DNA of 64,000 bases from Streptomyces sp. NBC_01351 (GCF_036237315.1 NZ_CP108356.1:1426001-1490000), one strand, 5' to 3'. Shown: positions 49,789 to 59,079, counted from the first letter of the stretch. The notes: generated from the letters alone by a model not told the origin. Numbers and translations are program-made.

Positions 49789-51951
49789 ATGGGATGGTTC
49801 CGCCGTGAGGGCGGATCCGCGCCGGCGGACCCCCGCTACACGGTGGTGTCCGTGCTGCGGACGGACGGATCCACCACCGCCGGGGCGGGGGTGCCGCTCA
49901 CCTCGGCCCACCTGCTCACCTGTGCCCACGTGGTCAACGACGCTTTGGGCAGGCCCCTGTTCGACAGCCGTACGCCCGGCGAGGCGCAGGTACCGGTGAC
50001 CCTGCACACGCCGAACGGGAGCTACCGGTACGCGGCCCGCGTGGCGTACTGGGTGCCGCCCCGGCGCCGCGACGGCAACCCGCAGGTCCGGGAGCGGCAG
50101 GACCACGAGTGGCTGGGCGATCTCGCGGTGCTCATCGTCGAACGCCTGGTGGACCTGACCGCCCCGCCCCCGCCGTGGGCACCGATGACCGCCGGCCGCA
50201 AGCTGCGGGCCTGGCACGGCTCGGGGCTGAGCAGTTCGTTCGCCGACGTGCGGGTGACCTCCTTCGACGGGGTCATCGGCTACGTGGACGGCGACCCGAC
50301 CGGCATGGCCGTCGGCCCCGCGTACAGCGGCGGTCCCCTGTGGTCGGCCGACGAGAGCGCGGTGGTGGGCATCGTCGCCGCCCACATCATGCCGCCCTCC
50401 GACTCCGCCACCGGGGCACCCCGGGCCTTCAGCAGCCAGCACATCAACCGGCGCAGCTGGTGCATTCCGTGGCAGCGCGTGCAGGAGGAGCTGCTGGCGG
50501 CGGGCGCGCACGAGCTGTTCGAGCGCCCGGCCGCCGATCCGGAGGACCCGGCCCTGCCCCTGCTGACCGAGCTGCTGGAGGCCGCGCTGCCCGGCGGCCA
50601 GAGCGCTCTGGCCGACACCGCGATCACGGTCGCGGAGCGGTGCGGCTACGCCTATCCCCGTGACGGGTCGGCGCCCGGCTACGAGGAGTACGCCGCGCTG
50701 CTCGTCGCCGAGCCCCGCGCGCTGGCCGCGCTGAGCGAGGTGCTGCGCCACAAGGAGCCGCGGATGACGCTGCGGCTGCTCGCGGCCGGCCGGCTCTCCC
50801 CCGTCCCGGTGCTGCTGTCGCCCCGGGAGTACCGGCGGCTGCGGGCGCTGCTGGACGGGCTGCCCGAGCGGATCCTGGCGCGGCTGCCGCAGGCGGTGCG
50901 GGAGGCGCTGCCGCTGGCGGCCGCGTTCCCCGAGTGGAGCACGGTCGGCGAGCTGCTGTTCCACCTCGAACGGCTGTCGGGCGACAGCCGGACGGACGAT
51001 GCCGGGACGCGCGTGCCCGCCCTGTTGCGGGTGACGGAGTACGCAGCGGTGCTGTGTCCGCGGGCCACCCGGGCCAATCTGCGGCTGTGGTCGGACGGGG
51101 TGTCCGACCGGCTCGGCATCCCCCACTCGGCGCTCGCCGAGCGCCGCTCCGACGCCGAGGACTGGGCCCGCGTCCAGGAGGAGAGGACCACTCCGCTGCG
51201 GGTGCTGGTGCAGGTCAGCACCCTCGCCGGGCCGGACCGGTACCGGCTGCGGCTGTGGTGCGACGAGGGCTCGGGGCCCCGTCAGGTGTCCACGGACGGG
51301 AACGCCGTCTACAGCGGCGCGGCAGCGGCGCGGGAGCTGCTACGGACCCTGGAGGCGCTGTGCAGGGCCGATCCGGGTGAGCACCGGCCGCTGGTGGAGG
51401 CCCTGGTGGACCGGGCCGGGCTGAACCTGCCGATCGACGAGTGGGAGACGGCCGGGCCGGACGGGCTGGTGCCGGCGGTGCTCGGCGCGGAATACCAGCT
51501 GGTCGTCAACTGTCCGGAACTCCTGCGCCGCAACGAGCGTTTCCTCCCCGACTGGCGCCGCCGCTGGCGCCAGCTCGACACGGGCACGTCCTTGCTCATC
51601 ACGGACACCGGGATGAGCCCCCGGGAGATCTACGGCACGCTGATGGACCGCTCGGACGCGGTCCGGGTCGCCGTGGACGTCCCGGCGGGGCTGCGGGACG
51701 AGATCGTGCAGGTGTGTCTCGCGGTCGGGGTGCCGGTGGTGGTGTGGGACCGGGCAGAGGAGAGCGAGTCGGGCGCCGTCACGCAGATGAGCGCCGTCAC
51801 CACCCGGGAGCTGCCCGAGGGCGTGCGCTCGTACCGCGCCAAGACGGTGCACCGGCCCCGGGACTATCCCGGCCGTCCGGTCCTCGCCTGGGCGGACGCC
51901 GACCGGACCGTACCCCAGCTGTACCTCGCCGAGCCGCAGGAGGGCGCATGA
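49789..51951 (+). CDS. Trypsin-like protease with VMAP-C domain (effector of a conflict system)
   Basis: 720 residues. Residues 15-240 are a chymotrypsin-fold protease with triad His47 (TCAHVV), Asp111 (LGDLAVL) and Ser180 (YSGGPLW), all present. Residues about 258-330 are a helical bundle like an effector-associated domain. Residues 330-690 match the vWA-MoxR-associated protein C-terminal (VMAP-C) domain: LLRVTEYAAVL, LRVLVQVS, LNLPIDEWE, LGAEYQLVVNC and WRRRWRQLD are the typical blocks in order. There is no signal peptide, so the protease acts in the cytoplasm. It likely cuts host proteins when the system is triggered. Its stop overlaps the MoxR start. Confidence 0.85.
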   Translation: MGWFRREGGSAPADPRYTVVSVLRTDGSTTAGAGVPLTSAHLLTCAHVVNDALGRPLFDSRTPGEAQVPVTLHTPNGSYRYAARVAYWVPPRRRDGNPQVRERQDHEWLGDLAVLIVERLVDLTAPPPPWAPMTAGRKLRAWHGSGLSSSFADVRVTSFDGVIGYVDGDPTGMAVGPAYSGGPLWSADESAVVGIVAAHIMPPSDSATGAPRAFSSQHINRRSWCIPWQRVQEELLAAGAHELFERPAADPEDPALPLLTELLEAALPGGQSALADTAITVAERCGYAYPRDGSAPGYEEYAALLVAEPRALAALSEVLRHKEPRMTLRLLAAGRLSPVPVLLSPREYRRLRALLDGLPERILARLPQAVREALPLAAAFPEWSTVGELLFHLERLSGDSRTDDAGTRVPALLRVTEYAAVLCPRATRANLRLWSDGVSDRLGIPHSALAERRSDAEDWARVQEERTTPLRVLVQVSTLAGPDRYRLRLWCDEGSGPRQVSTDGNAVYSGAAAARELLRTLEALCRADPGEHRPLVEALVDRAGLNLPIDEWETAGPDGLVPAVLGAEYQLVVNCPELLRRNERFLPDWRRRWRQLDTGTSLLITDTGMSPREIYGTLMDRSDAVRVAVDVPAGLRDEIVQVCLAVGVPVVVWDRAEESESGAVTQMSAVTTRELPEGVRSYRAKTVHRPRDYPGRPVLAWADADRTVPQLYLAEPQEGA

Positions 51952-52904
51952 CCACGGAGCCGCACGCACCGGCCAGTTGGCGGATCTTCCGCGGCGACGG
52001 CGTCCCGCACGAGGCCGTCATGCCGCCGGCCCCGCCGTGGCGGCGCTTCAAGACCACCGAGGCACCCGCGCGTCCGCTGCCGTACCTGATCGCGCCCGAG
52101 CACGCCGACGTGGTCAACGCCGCGCTCCACCTGCGCAGGCCGCTGCTGGTCACCGGACCGGCCGGAACGGGCAAGTCCTCGCTGGCCCGGGCGGTCACGC
52201 ACGAGCTGAGCCTGGGCAGACTGCTGCGCTGGCCGGTGAACAGCCGCTCCAGCGTGCAGGACGCGCTCTACCAGTACGACGCGATCGGCCGGCTGCGGGA
52301 GACGACGCTGCGCCGGGACCGGGGGGAGACCGAGCCGTCCGTCGGCAGTTTCGTCCGGCTCGGCCCGCTGGGCACGTCGCTGGTACCGGGTGAGCGGCCG
52401 CGGACCCTGCTGGTGGACGAGATGGACAAGGGCGACGTGGACCTGCCCAACGACCTGCTCACCGTGTTCGAGGAGGGGATCTTCGAGATCCCGGAACTGA
52501 GCCGGCTGCCCGACGGGATGGACCGGGTCGAGGTGCTCACCGCCGACCACCGGGGCACGGCGACCGTGGAACGCGGCCTGGTCCACTGCACGGAGTTCCC
52601 CGTCGTGGTCATCACCAGCAACGGCGAACGGGACTTCCCGCCGGCCTTCCTGCGGCGCTGCATCCGCCTCGACCTGCCCGTGCCGGACGAGAACCGGCTG
52701 CGTGCGATCGTCAACGCCCACCTGGGGGACGACGCCCTGCTGGAGATCGACGACCTGCTGTCGGCGTTCCTGCGCCGCCGGGCCCCCGGGGAGCTGGCCA
52801 CCGACCAGCTGCTGAACGCCGTGTTCCTGCGGGCCGGCGGGGTGGACCTGGACGCCGACGGGCTGCTGGACGCGGTGTTGCACCAGCTCACCGGGGCCGG
52901 CTGA
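51948..52904 (+). CDS. MoxR-type AAA+ ATPase of the VMAP system
   Basis: 318 residues from ATG at 51948, overlapping the VMAP stop by 4 bases. Walker A GPAGTGKSS is at 70-78 and Walker B LLVDEMDKGD near 154; sensor 1 VVVITSNGERDFP and FLRRCI (arginine finger) follow. This is the MoxR branch, divergent from the one at 43104. In VMAP systems the MoxR ATPase forms the NTP-dependent module between the vWA protein and the VMAP effector, setting its threshold. The next gene begins 2 bases after the stop. Confidence 0.92.
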   Translation: MTTEPHAPASWRIFRGDGVPHEAVMPPAPPWRRFKTTEAPARPLPYLIAPEHADVVNAALHLRRPLLVTGPAGTGKSSLARAVTHELSLGRLLRWPVNSRSSVQDALYQYDAIGRLRETTLRRDRGETEPSVGSFVRLGPLGTSLVPGERPRTLLVDEMDKGDVDLPNDLLTVFEEGIFEIPELSRLPDGMDRVEVLTADHRGTATVERGLVHCTEFPVVVITSNGERDFPPAFLRRCIRLDLPVPDENRLRAIVNAHLGDDALLEIDDLLSAFLRRRAPGELATDQLLNAVFLRAGGVDLDADGLLDAVLHQLTGAG

Positions 52905-52906
52905 GC

Positions 52907-55900
52907 ATGACGGGCGCGGACCGGGAGCAGCCCGGAGAGGAGCGGGCACGGCCTGGAGAGGAGCGGCCCGGGGAGGACCGGCTGGACGCGGTGCTCCGCG
53001 TCCTGGGGGCGGCCGGGCAGGACCTCAACGCGCAGACCGTGCTGGACGTCCTCTGGCTGGCCCGCTGCCTCTCCCTCGATCCCGTGGGGCTGCCCCTGGA
53101 AGCGGCCCGCCGCCCGCCCCGGGCCGCGCCCGCGCAGGAGGGCGAGGCCCCCGCGGAGCCGCCGGAGGCCGCCGAGGGGACCGAACTCCCCCTGCCCGAC
53201 GAGGACCTGCCCGACCTGGCCCTGCCCGAACTGCACGCGGCTCCGGTGCCGCCCGCGCCGTCCTCGCAGGAACCGGCCGAGCGCCCCGGGGCCGGCCGCG
53301 CGGAGGAGCCGGAGCCCGGGATGCCGGTCCGGGTCCCGGAGGAGAAGGCCCTCGTACAGGAGCTGCTGGTGGGGCGCTCGCTGCGGCCCCTCAAGCGGAA
53401 GCGGCCCAGCCGGTGGCGCTTCGAGCTGGACGAGGGGGCCACGGCCGCCGCCCTCGCCGAGACCTGGCTGCCGGACGTGGTCATGCAGCCGGTGCGCGAG
53501 CGCTGGCTGAACCTCGCCCTGGTCGTGGACGACGGGGTCTCCATGCTGCTGTGGCAGCGCCTCGCCATCGAGCTGCAGGCCACCTTGCAGCGGCTCGGGG
53601 CCTTCCGGTCGCTGCGGGTGCACGGCCTGGACACCGGCGCCGCGTCCGGGCCGGTCCTGCGCGGCCGGCCCTTCGGCGCGGGCGGGGGCCCGCTGCCGCC
53701 GTCCTTGCTGGCGGACCCCTCCGGGCAGACGCTGGTGCTGGTGCTGAGCGACGGCATGGGCGCGGCGTGGCGGCAGGGCCGGATGCACGAGGTCCTGCGC
53801 AAGTGGGCCAAGTGCGGGCCGGTGGCCGTCCTGCACACTCTGCCGACCTCCCTGTGGGACGGCTCCGGCATCCAGGCGGACCACTGGCAGGTCACCACCC
53901 GGCGCCCGGGGGCCCCCAACACCCACTGGCTGGTCTCCGATCCGGTGCTGCCCGCCGAACTCGCCGGCTTCTCCGGGGTGCCCGTTCCCGTACTGGAGCC
54001 CACGGCGGAGTCGCTGCGGGACTGGGCCCGGCTGCTGACCTCCCCCGGCGCCACCATCGGGCTGCCGCTGCTGTCGCCGCCGAGGCGGCGGGCCCTGATC
54101 GCGCCGCCCCGGGAGGCGCGGGGCATCCAGCACTTCCGGGACGCGGCCTCCCCCGAGGCGTACCGGCTCGCGGCCCATCTGGCGGCGGTCAGCCCGGTGT
54201 CGGTCCCGGTGATGCGGCTCGTGCAGAACGCCGTGCCCTGGCAGGCGCGGACCGCCCATCTGGCCGAGGTCTTCCTCGGCGGGCTGATCCGGCCGGTGCC
54301 CGCCCCGGTCGCCACCGGCTGGCCGCTGCCGCCCCGGCACCGGGTGTTCCGGTTCACCCCCGAGGCCGAACGGGCCCTGCTCGACGCGGTGCCCAGCTCC
54401 GAGCTGCTCGCGACCGGCCGCCGGATCGGCCGGCGCATCGAGCAACTGGCGGGCCGCTCCCCCGACTTCCCCGCCTGGCTGGCGCACCCGGACGGCGCGG
54501 ACACCGTGCCGTCCGCCTTCCGCTCCTTCACCGCGGTGGAGCGGCGGCTGCTGGCTCGGTTCGGTGTCAGCATGGACTCCCTGCCGGCGCCGGCCCGGCT
54601 GCTGGAGTCACGGCCGCGGGCGGCGCAGCGCTGGGATCCGCTGACGCCCCAGGACCCGCAGCAGCTGGGTCCGTACCGGCTGAGCGGCCGCCGGCTGGGC
54701 GAGCGCAGCATCGTCTACCGGGGGCACGACACCCGGGGCACCGAGGTGGCGATCCGGATGATCCGCCCGGAAATGCCCTCGTACGTCTCCCAGTTGCTCG
54801 GCGTCGAGGCCGAGGCGCTGCGGCGGATGAACGGCCGGTACGCTCCGACGCTGTTGGCGACGCGGCTGCGGGACGACCCGCCGTGGATCGCGATGCAGAT
54901 GGTCACCACGCCCGGCGCGGCGGACCTCGCGCTTCCCGCACTCGGTGATCTGCTGGAGGCGACCGCCGGTTCGGGCCGGCTCCCCTTCGACCTCCTCACC
55001 AGCCTCACCCTCGGCTGGCACCTGGCGTCCGCGCTGAGCATCTGCCACACCAACGGGCTGGTGCCGGCCGCGCTGACCGGGGATTCCGTGGTGGTCCTGC
55101 AGCGTTCGGTGGTGCTGACGGGGCTGGCGGACTGCGCGCTCGACGGGGAGTACGCCGGGACCGGGCCGGTGCCGGAACAGGCGGACTCCGTCCAGGCCCT
55201 CGGCGAGCTGCTGCGGCAGATCAGCAGCAGGTCGTTCAGCGGCGCCCGCACCCTGTCCGAGCGGATGGAGCTGTGGCAGGGCGAGTCCTGGCAGCCGCTG
55301 CGCACGATGGTCACGCGGTGCCTGTCGCCGGACCCGGCGGAGCGCCCGTCCGCGCCCGAGGTGGCCGAACTGCTGGCCAGGTACGTGGCGCTGGCCCGGG
55401 GCGGCCCGCAGCACGGGGTGCGCCCCTCGGGAGGCTCCGGCCCGGCCGCCGAACGGCCGCCGCTGGAGCCCCGGTTGCGCGGGGTGCCGCCGGCGCTGAA
55501 CGAGCTGCGGATCGGGCGCCGCCCGGTGTGGTCGGCCACCCGCATGACCGAGCGGGCCGAGTTCCACCGGCTGCTGGCGGGGCTGCGGCGGCCGCTCGGG
55601 CAGAGCCTGCGGGTCACCGTGGCCGGCGTGTCGCCCGGTTCGGGCCGGGCCACGACCGCCATGACGCTGGGGACCCTGCTGTCCGTGGTGCGCGGCGAGC
55701 CGGTGCTGGCCCTGGACGGGGCGCCGACGGCCGGGGACCTGAACGCCCACCTGACACTCCGCAACCCGGCGACGCTGGGCGAGCTGGCGGCACTGGCGCA
55801 GGACGCCTCGTACGAGGAGATCCGGCGGCTCACCACCCGCACCCCGGGCGGGCTGGAGGTGGTGGCCCACTCGGCCGCGTACAAGGCTCCGAGTCCCAGC

Positions 55901-56353
55901 CACTTCGACGAGTACCGGCGGGTCCTCTCGATGGCCGCGCGCCACTACCCGGTGGTGCTGACGGACTGGGCGGAGGGCCGGATCAGTGCGCGCGGGGAGG
56001 CTGTGCTGGCGCTGACCGACCGGCTCGTCCTGTGCTGCACGAACGCGCTCCACGCCACGGAGGCGGTCGAGCGGCAGCTGGCCGAGCTGCGCCGGGCGGG
56101 ATGGGAGTCCCTCGCCGACCGTGCGGTGGTCGTGGCCACCGCGCTCGGCGGATCGGGCGCAGTGCTGTCCGCCCAGGGCGTCCGCGCCCACCTGCCCACG
56201 GCCGGGCCGATGGTCTTCGTACCGTACGACCTGCACCTGTCGGGCATCGCCGAGCGGAACCTGGCCCGGCTGCGGCCCCGGACGGCGGAGGCGTACGCGA
56301 ACCTGGCCGACCTGCTCTTCGCGGGCGCGGTGGGGGTTTCAGGGTCCGGGTAG
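52907..56353 (+). CDS. SAV_2336-like multi-domain protein: vWA-like, pseudokinase and MinD-like
   Basis: 1148 residues. Residues 20-65 are a helical death-like N-terminal domain (SAV_2336 N-terminal type); 66-150 are Pro/Glu/Ala-rich. Residues 195-345 are vWA-like (NLALVVDDGVSMLLW, VLVLSDGMG), with VVDDGVS for the canonical DxSxS. Residues 590-835 have protein kinase lobes, but the VAIK Lys reads Arg (VAIRMI), HRD is absent (LVPAALTGDSV) and DFG reads LADCAL, so it is a pseudokinase. Residues 900-1145 are MinD/ParA-like with a P-loop GVSPGSGRATTA that has Arg where Lys is expected. It most likely senses and scaffolds rather than catalyses. It closes the four-gene operon and overlaps the convergent MBL gene by 15 bases. 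Confidence 0.85.
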   Translation: MTGADREQPGEERARPGEERPGEDRLDAVLRVLGAAGQDLNAQTVLDVLWLARCLSLDPVGLPLEAARRPPRAAPAQEGEAPAEPPEAAEGTELPLPDEDLPDLALPELHAAPVPPAPSSQEPAERPGAGRAEEPEPGMPVRVPEEKALVQELLVGRSLRPLKRKRPSRWRFELDEGATAAALAETWLPDVVMQPVRERWLNLALVVDDGVSMLLWQRLAIELQATLQRLGAFRSLRVHGLDTGAASGPVLRGRPFGAGGGPLPPSLLADPSGQTLVLVLSDGMGAAWRQGRMHEVLRKWAKCGPVAVLHTLPTSLWDGSGIQADHWQVTTRRPGAPNTHWLVSDPVLPAELAGFSGVPVPVLEPTAESLRDWARLLTSPGATIGLPLLSPPRRRALIAPPREARGIQHFRDAASPEAYRLAAHLAAVSPVSVPVMRLVQNAVPWQARTAHLAEVFLGGLIRPVPAPVATGWPLPPRHRVFRFTPEAERALLDAVPSSELLATGRRIGRRIEQLAGRSPDFPAWLAHPDGADTVPSAFRSFTAVERRLLARFGVSMDSLPAPARLLESRPRAAQRWDPLTPQDPQQLGPYRLSGRRLGERSIVYRGHDTRGTEVAIRMIRPEMPSYVSQLLGVEAEALRRMNGRYAPTLLATRLRDDPPWIAMQMVTTPGAADLALPALGDLLEATAGSGRLPFDLLTSLTLGWHLASALSICHTNGLVPAALTGDSVVVLQRSVVLTGLADCALDGEYAGTGPVPEQADSVQALGELLRQISSRSFSGARTLSERMELWQGESWQPLRTMVTRCLSPDPAERPSAPEVAELLARYVALARGGPQHGVRPSGGSGPAAERPPLEPRLRGVPPALNELRIGRRPVWSATRMTERAEFHRLLAGLRRPLGQSLRVTVAGVSPGSGRATTAMTLGTLLSVVRGEPVLALDGAPTAGDLNAHLTLRNPATLGELAALAQDASYEEIRRLTTRTPGGLEVVAHSAAYKAPSPSHFDEYRRVLSMAARHYPVVLTDWAEGRISARGEAVLALTDRLVLCCTNALHATEAVERQLAELRRAGWESLADRAVVVATALGGSGAVLSAQGVRAHLPTAGPMVFVPYDLHLSGIAERNLARLRPRTAEAYANLADLLFAGAVGVSGSG

Positions 56354-57760
56354 CTCCTCGCCGAGGGTGCGGGACCCGCCGATGGGGAGGTCCCAGAGGT
56401 GCTCGCGGGGCAGGCCCGCACGGGCCCAGGCGGTCCGGGCGCGGTGCAGGGGCTCCATGACCGGTTCGGCGGAGAGGACGAAGGTGGCCCAGTGCATGGG
56501 GGCCATCCGGCGGGCTCCGAGGTCGAGGCAGGCCCGTACGGCCTCCTCCGGGTCGGCGTGGACGTCGCTGAGCCACCAGCGCGGGGCGTAGGCCCCGATC
56601 GGCAGCAGGGCGAGGTCGATGCCGGGATGGCGGCGGCCGATCTCGCCGAACCAGTGCCCGTAGCCGGTGTCTCCCGCGAAGTAGAGCTTCCGCGGGGCGC
56701 GGCTCTGGGTGTCGGTGAGGATCCAGCCGCCCCACAGGGAGCGGCAGGTGTCGATCAGGGACCGCTTCGACCAGTGGTGGGCGGGGACGAACTCGAAGCG
56801 TACGCCCCCCAGTTCGGCCGACTCCCACCAGTCGAGCTCGGTGACGCGGGTGAAGCCCCGGCGGCGGAACCAGCGGGCGAGGCCCGCCGGGACGAAGCAG
56901 GCCGTGCGCCGGGGCAGCCGCTTGATGGTGGGGGCGTCGAGGTGGTCGTAGTGGTTGTGGCTGATCACCACGGCGTCGACCGGCGGCAGCTCCTCCCAGC
57001 GCACGCCGACGGGTGTCATCCGGGACGGGGTGCCGAGGATGCGGCGCGACCAGACGGGGTCGGTCAGCACGGTCAGCCCGCCGGTCCGCAGCACCCAGCT
57101 GGCGTGCCCGGCCCAGGTGACGGAGACCGTGCCGGGTGCCGCCGCGGGCAGCGGGGCGGGTGCGTAGGGCAGGTCGGGGATGCCGCGCAGCCCGTCGGGG
57201 CCGGGCCGGAAGGCACCCTCGCGGGCGAGCCGGGCGAAGGCGCGCATGCCGGGGAGCGGGGTGGTGAGCCGGTCCGCGAAGGAACCGGGCCAGCGCCGGT
57301 GCTCCCCGAGTGGCCGGGGGCGGGCGGGCGGTCCGTCGGGGGCCTTCGGCGCGCCTGCCGGGGCGCCCGCCAGGGGGTCTGCCACGACTCCTGCCGGGGC
57401 CCCTGCCTGCAGGGCGGCCGGACGGCCGGACGGGGCTCCCGCCCGAGGCGCCGCCGGAGGCCCGGACGGGGCTCCCGCCCGAGGCGCCGCCGGAGGCCCG
57501 GACGGGGCTCCCGCCCGAGGCGCGGTCGGAGGGCCGGACGGGGCTCCCGCCCGAGGCGCGGTCGGAGGGTTGGCTGCCAAGACTCCCGCCGGGCTTCCCG
57601 CCTGGGGTCCTGCCGGGGCCCCTGCCTGCGGGACGGCCGGAGGGCCGGTCGGGGCCCCTGTCAGGGGCGTGGGCGGCGCGGGGCGTTGGGCCGTGGTGGG
57701 GTGTGCCGGCGCCGGGGCGGAAGGTGCGGCGGGGGCGGGGGCGTCCGTCCGGTCCCTCAT
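56339..57760 (-). CDS. MBL-fold hydrolase with repeat-rich N-terminus
   Basis: 473 residues from ATG at 57760, with GGAG 8 bases upstream; GTG 57778 is possible. Residues 10-145 are low-complexity Ala/Pro/Gly with a 12-residue unit (PRAGAPSGPPAA-like) repeated four times. From about 195 it is a metallo-beta-lactamase fold of the NAPE-PLD/UlaG-like branch: SVTWAGHASWVLRTGG, SHNHYDHLD (near 266-274), VPAHHWSKR, YFAGDTGYG, MHWATF. All zinc ligands are present. The N-terminal domain may be an extended linker or membrane-proximal arm; there is no signal peptide. Confidence 0.87.
   Translation of the reverse strand: MRDRTDAPAPAAPSAPAPAHPTTAQRPAPPTPLTGAPTGPPAVPQAGAPAGPQAGSPAGVLAANPPTAPRAGAPSGPPTAPRAGAPSGPPAAPRAGAPSGPPAAPRAGAPSGRPAALQAGAPAGVVADPLAGAPAGAPKAPDGPPARPRPLGEHRRWPGSFADRLTTPLPGMRAFARLAREGAFRPGPDGLRGIPDLPYAPAPLPAAAPGTVSVTWAGHASWVLRTGGLTVLTDPVWSRRILGTPSRMTPVGVRWEELPPVDAVVISHNHYDHLDAPTIKRLPRRTACFVPAGLARWFRRRGFTRVTELDWWESAELGGVRFEFVPAHHWSKRSLIDTCRSLWGGWILTDTQSRAPRKLYFAGDTGYGHWFGEIGRRHPGIDLALLPIGAYAPRWWLSDVHADPEEAVRACLDLGARRMAPMHWATFVLSAEPVMEPLHRARTAWARAGLPREHLWDLPIGGSRTLGEELPGP
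57431..57574 (-). repeat. Four tandem copies of a 36-base unit
   Basis: Copies begin at 57431, 57467, 57503 and 57539, each with CGGGGCTCCCGCCCGAGGCG; the last two differ from the first two by GCGGTC against CCGCCG. They encode the 12-residue repeat of the MBL protein in frame. Diverged units continue on both sides. Number may vary between strains. Confidence 0.9.
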
Positions 57761-57852
57761 CGGGAAGTCTCCGTTCACCGGGTCGCGTCGGGCGGGGCGG
57801 TCAGGGCGGTCGGGCCGGTCGGTCAGGGCGGTCGGGCCGGGCCGAAGGGGTG

Positions 57853-59079
57853 TCAGGCCAGTCCCGCCAGGGCCGATCCGAGGAGGTCCAGGGAGCGCCG
57901 TACGTGCGGCAGCGCGAGCGGATCGCGGGCGGTGAGCGCGGCCAGCCGCTCCTCGGGGGTGGCGCCGAGCAGCGGGCCCGTCGACAACCGCACGCGCAGC
58001 GCGCCCAGTTCGTCCGCGAACCGCTGCCCGCCCGGCGTGGGCGCGCCGAGCCGGGCGCCGAGCCAGTCCTCCAGCTCCATGGCGTCGCCGACCCCGCGCC
58101 GGGCGAGGCCGGCCCGCAGCGGGGAGAGGTCCGCGTAGAGGTGGCGGCCTGCCTCCGGGGGCCGGACCAGCGCCCCGGCCTCCAGCAGCACGCGGTGCGC
58201 GGCGGCGGCGACGGCTCCGTGCAGGGTGGCCGCCGCGTAGGAGCGTGCGGCGACCGCGTCGGGTTCGTCGAGGGCGTGCGCGGCGGCCCCCGCGACGGGG
58301 CCCGCGACGAGGGCGCCGGTGGCGGTGAGCACGTCGAGGGTGCGGGCGCGCAGCCAGGTGCCGCGCGGGGTGTCGGGGAAGCGGAGTACGGCCGCCGGCC
58401 AGCCGGCGGGCAGCAGCGCTCCGGACAGGTCGACGAGGACGGCCGCCTGGTCGGGGAGCATCTCGGCGGGGCTGAGCACCAGGGTCTCGTGCGGCCGGTG
58501 CACGGTGTCGCGCCAGCTCTCGTCGCTGACGACGAACAGCCCGGCCTCCTCTGCGGCCTCGCAGGCCTCGCGCAGCATCTCGGGCGGCGGGACGGTGGCG
58601 GTCGGGTCGTCGGCGACCGACAGCAGCAGCACCCGCGGGTCACCGCCCTCCGCGCGCACCCGCCGTACGGTCTCCAGCAGCGCGTACGGGTCGGGTACGC
58701 CGCCGCACTCGGCCGGGGTCGGTACGTGGTAGGCCCGCCGTCCCAGCAGCCGGACCTGCGGGGTCCACCAGGCGGGACAGGGCCGGGGCAGCATCACGTC
58801 GCCGCCGAAGGCTCCGAGCAGGGCGAGCAGCAGGGCCGGGGCGCCGGGGCCGGCGGCCACGCTCGAAGGGGCGGTGGCGAGCCCGCGCCGCCCCCAGTGC
58901 CGGCAGGCGGCCTCGCGTACGGGTTCCCCGCCGCCGGGGGGTTCGGGGGCGGAGCGCCCGGCGGCCGCGGCGAGTACGGCGAGGAGCTCGGGCAGCACGG
59001 GGAGGCCCGGCTGGGGCGCGGGTGGGCCGTACCTGACCGGACCACGGCCTTCCGGCGCCGTGCGCTGCATCCCCTCCAC
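57853..59079 (-). CDS. Aminotransferase-fold protein lacking the PLP lysine
   Basis: 408 residues from ATG at 59079. The fold is that of class I/II aminotransferases: AAGPGAPALLLALLGAFGGD, LLLSVADDPTATVPP (place of NPxNPTG), LFVVSDESWRD (the Asp that contacts the pyridine N). The SxSK segment that should hold the Schiff-base Lys reads VDLSGALLPAGWP, with no Lys, and the helix that follows is only part conserved. It is probably not a normal PLP aminotransferase and may be a regulatory or PLP-scavenging paralogue. It ends 92 bases from the MBL gene, same strand. Confidence 0.75.
   Translation of the reverse strand: MEGMQRTAPEGRGPVRYGPPAPQPGLPVLPELLAVLAAAAGRSAPEPPGGGEPVREAACRHWGRRGLATAPSSVAAGPGAPALLLALLGAFGGDVMLPRPCPAWWTPQVRLLGRRAYHVPTPAECGGVPDPYALLETVRRVRAEGGDPRVLLLSVADDPTATVPPPEMLREACEAAEEAGLFVVSDESWRDTVHRPHETLVLSPAEMLPDQAAVLVDLSGALLPAGWPAAVLRFPDTPRGTWLRARTLDVLTATGALVAGPVAGAAAHALDEPDAVAARSYAAATLHGAVAAAAHRVLLEAGALVRPPEAGRHLYADLSPLRAGLARRGVGDAMELEDWLGARLGAPTPGGQRFADELGALRVRLSTGPLLGATPEERLAALTARDPLALPHVRRSLDLLGSALAGLA

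Noticed and set aside
57431..57574. Tandem repeats considered as a CRISPR array
   Set aside because: Units are contiguous without spacers and are in frame with the MBL protein.
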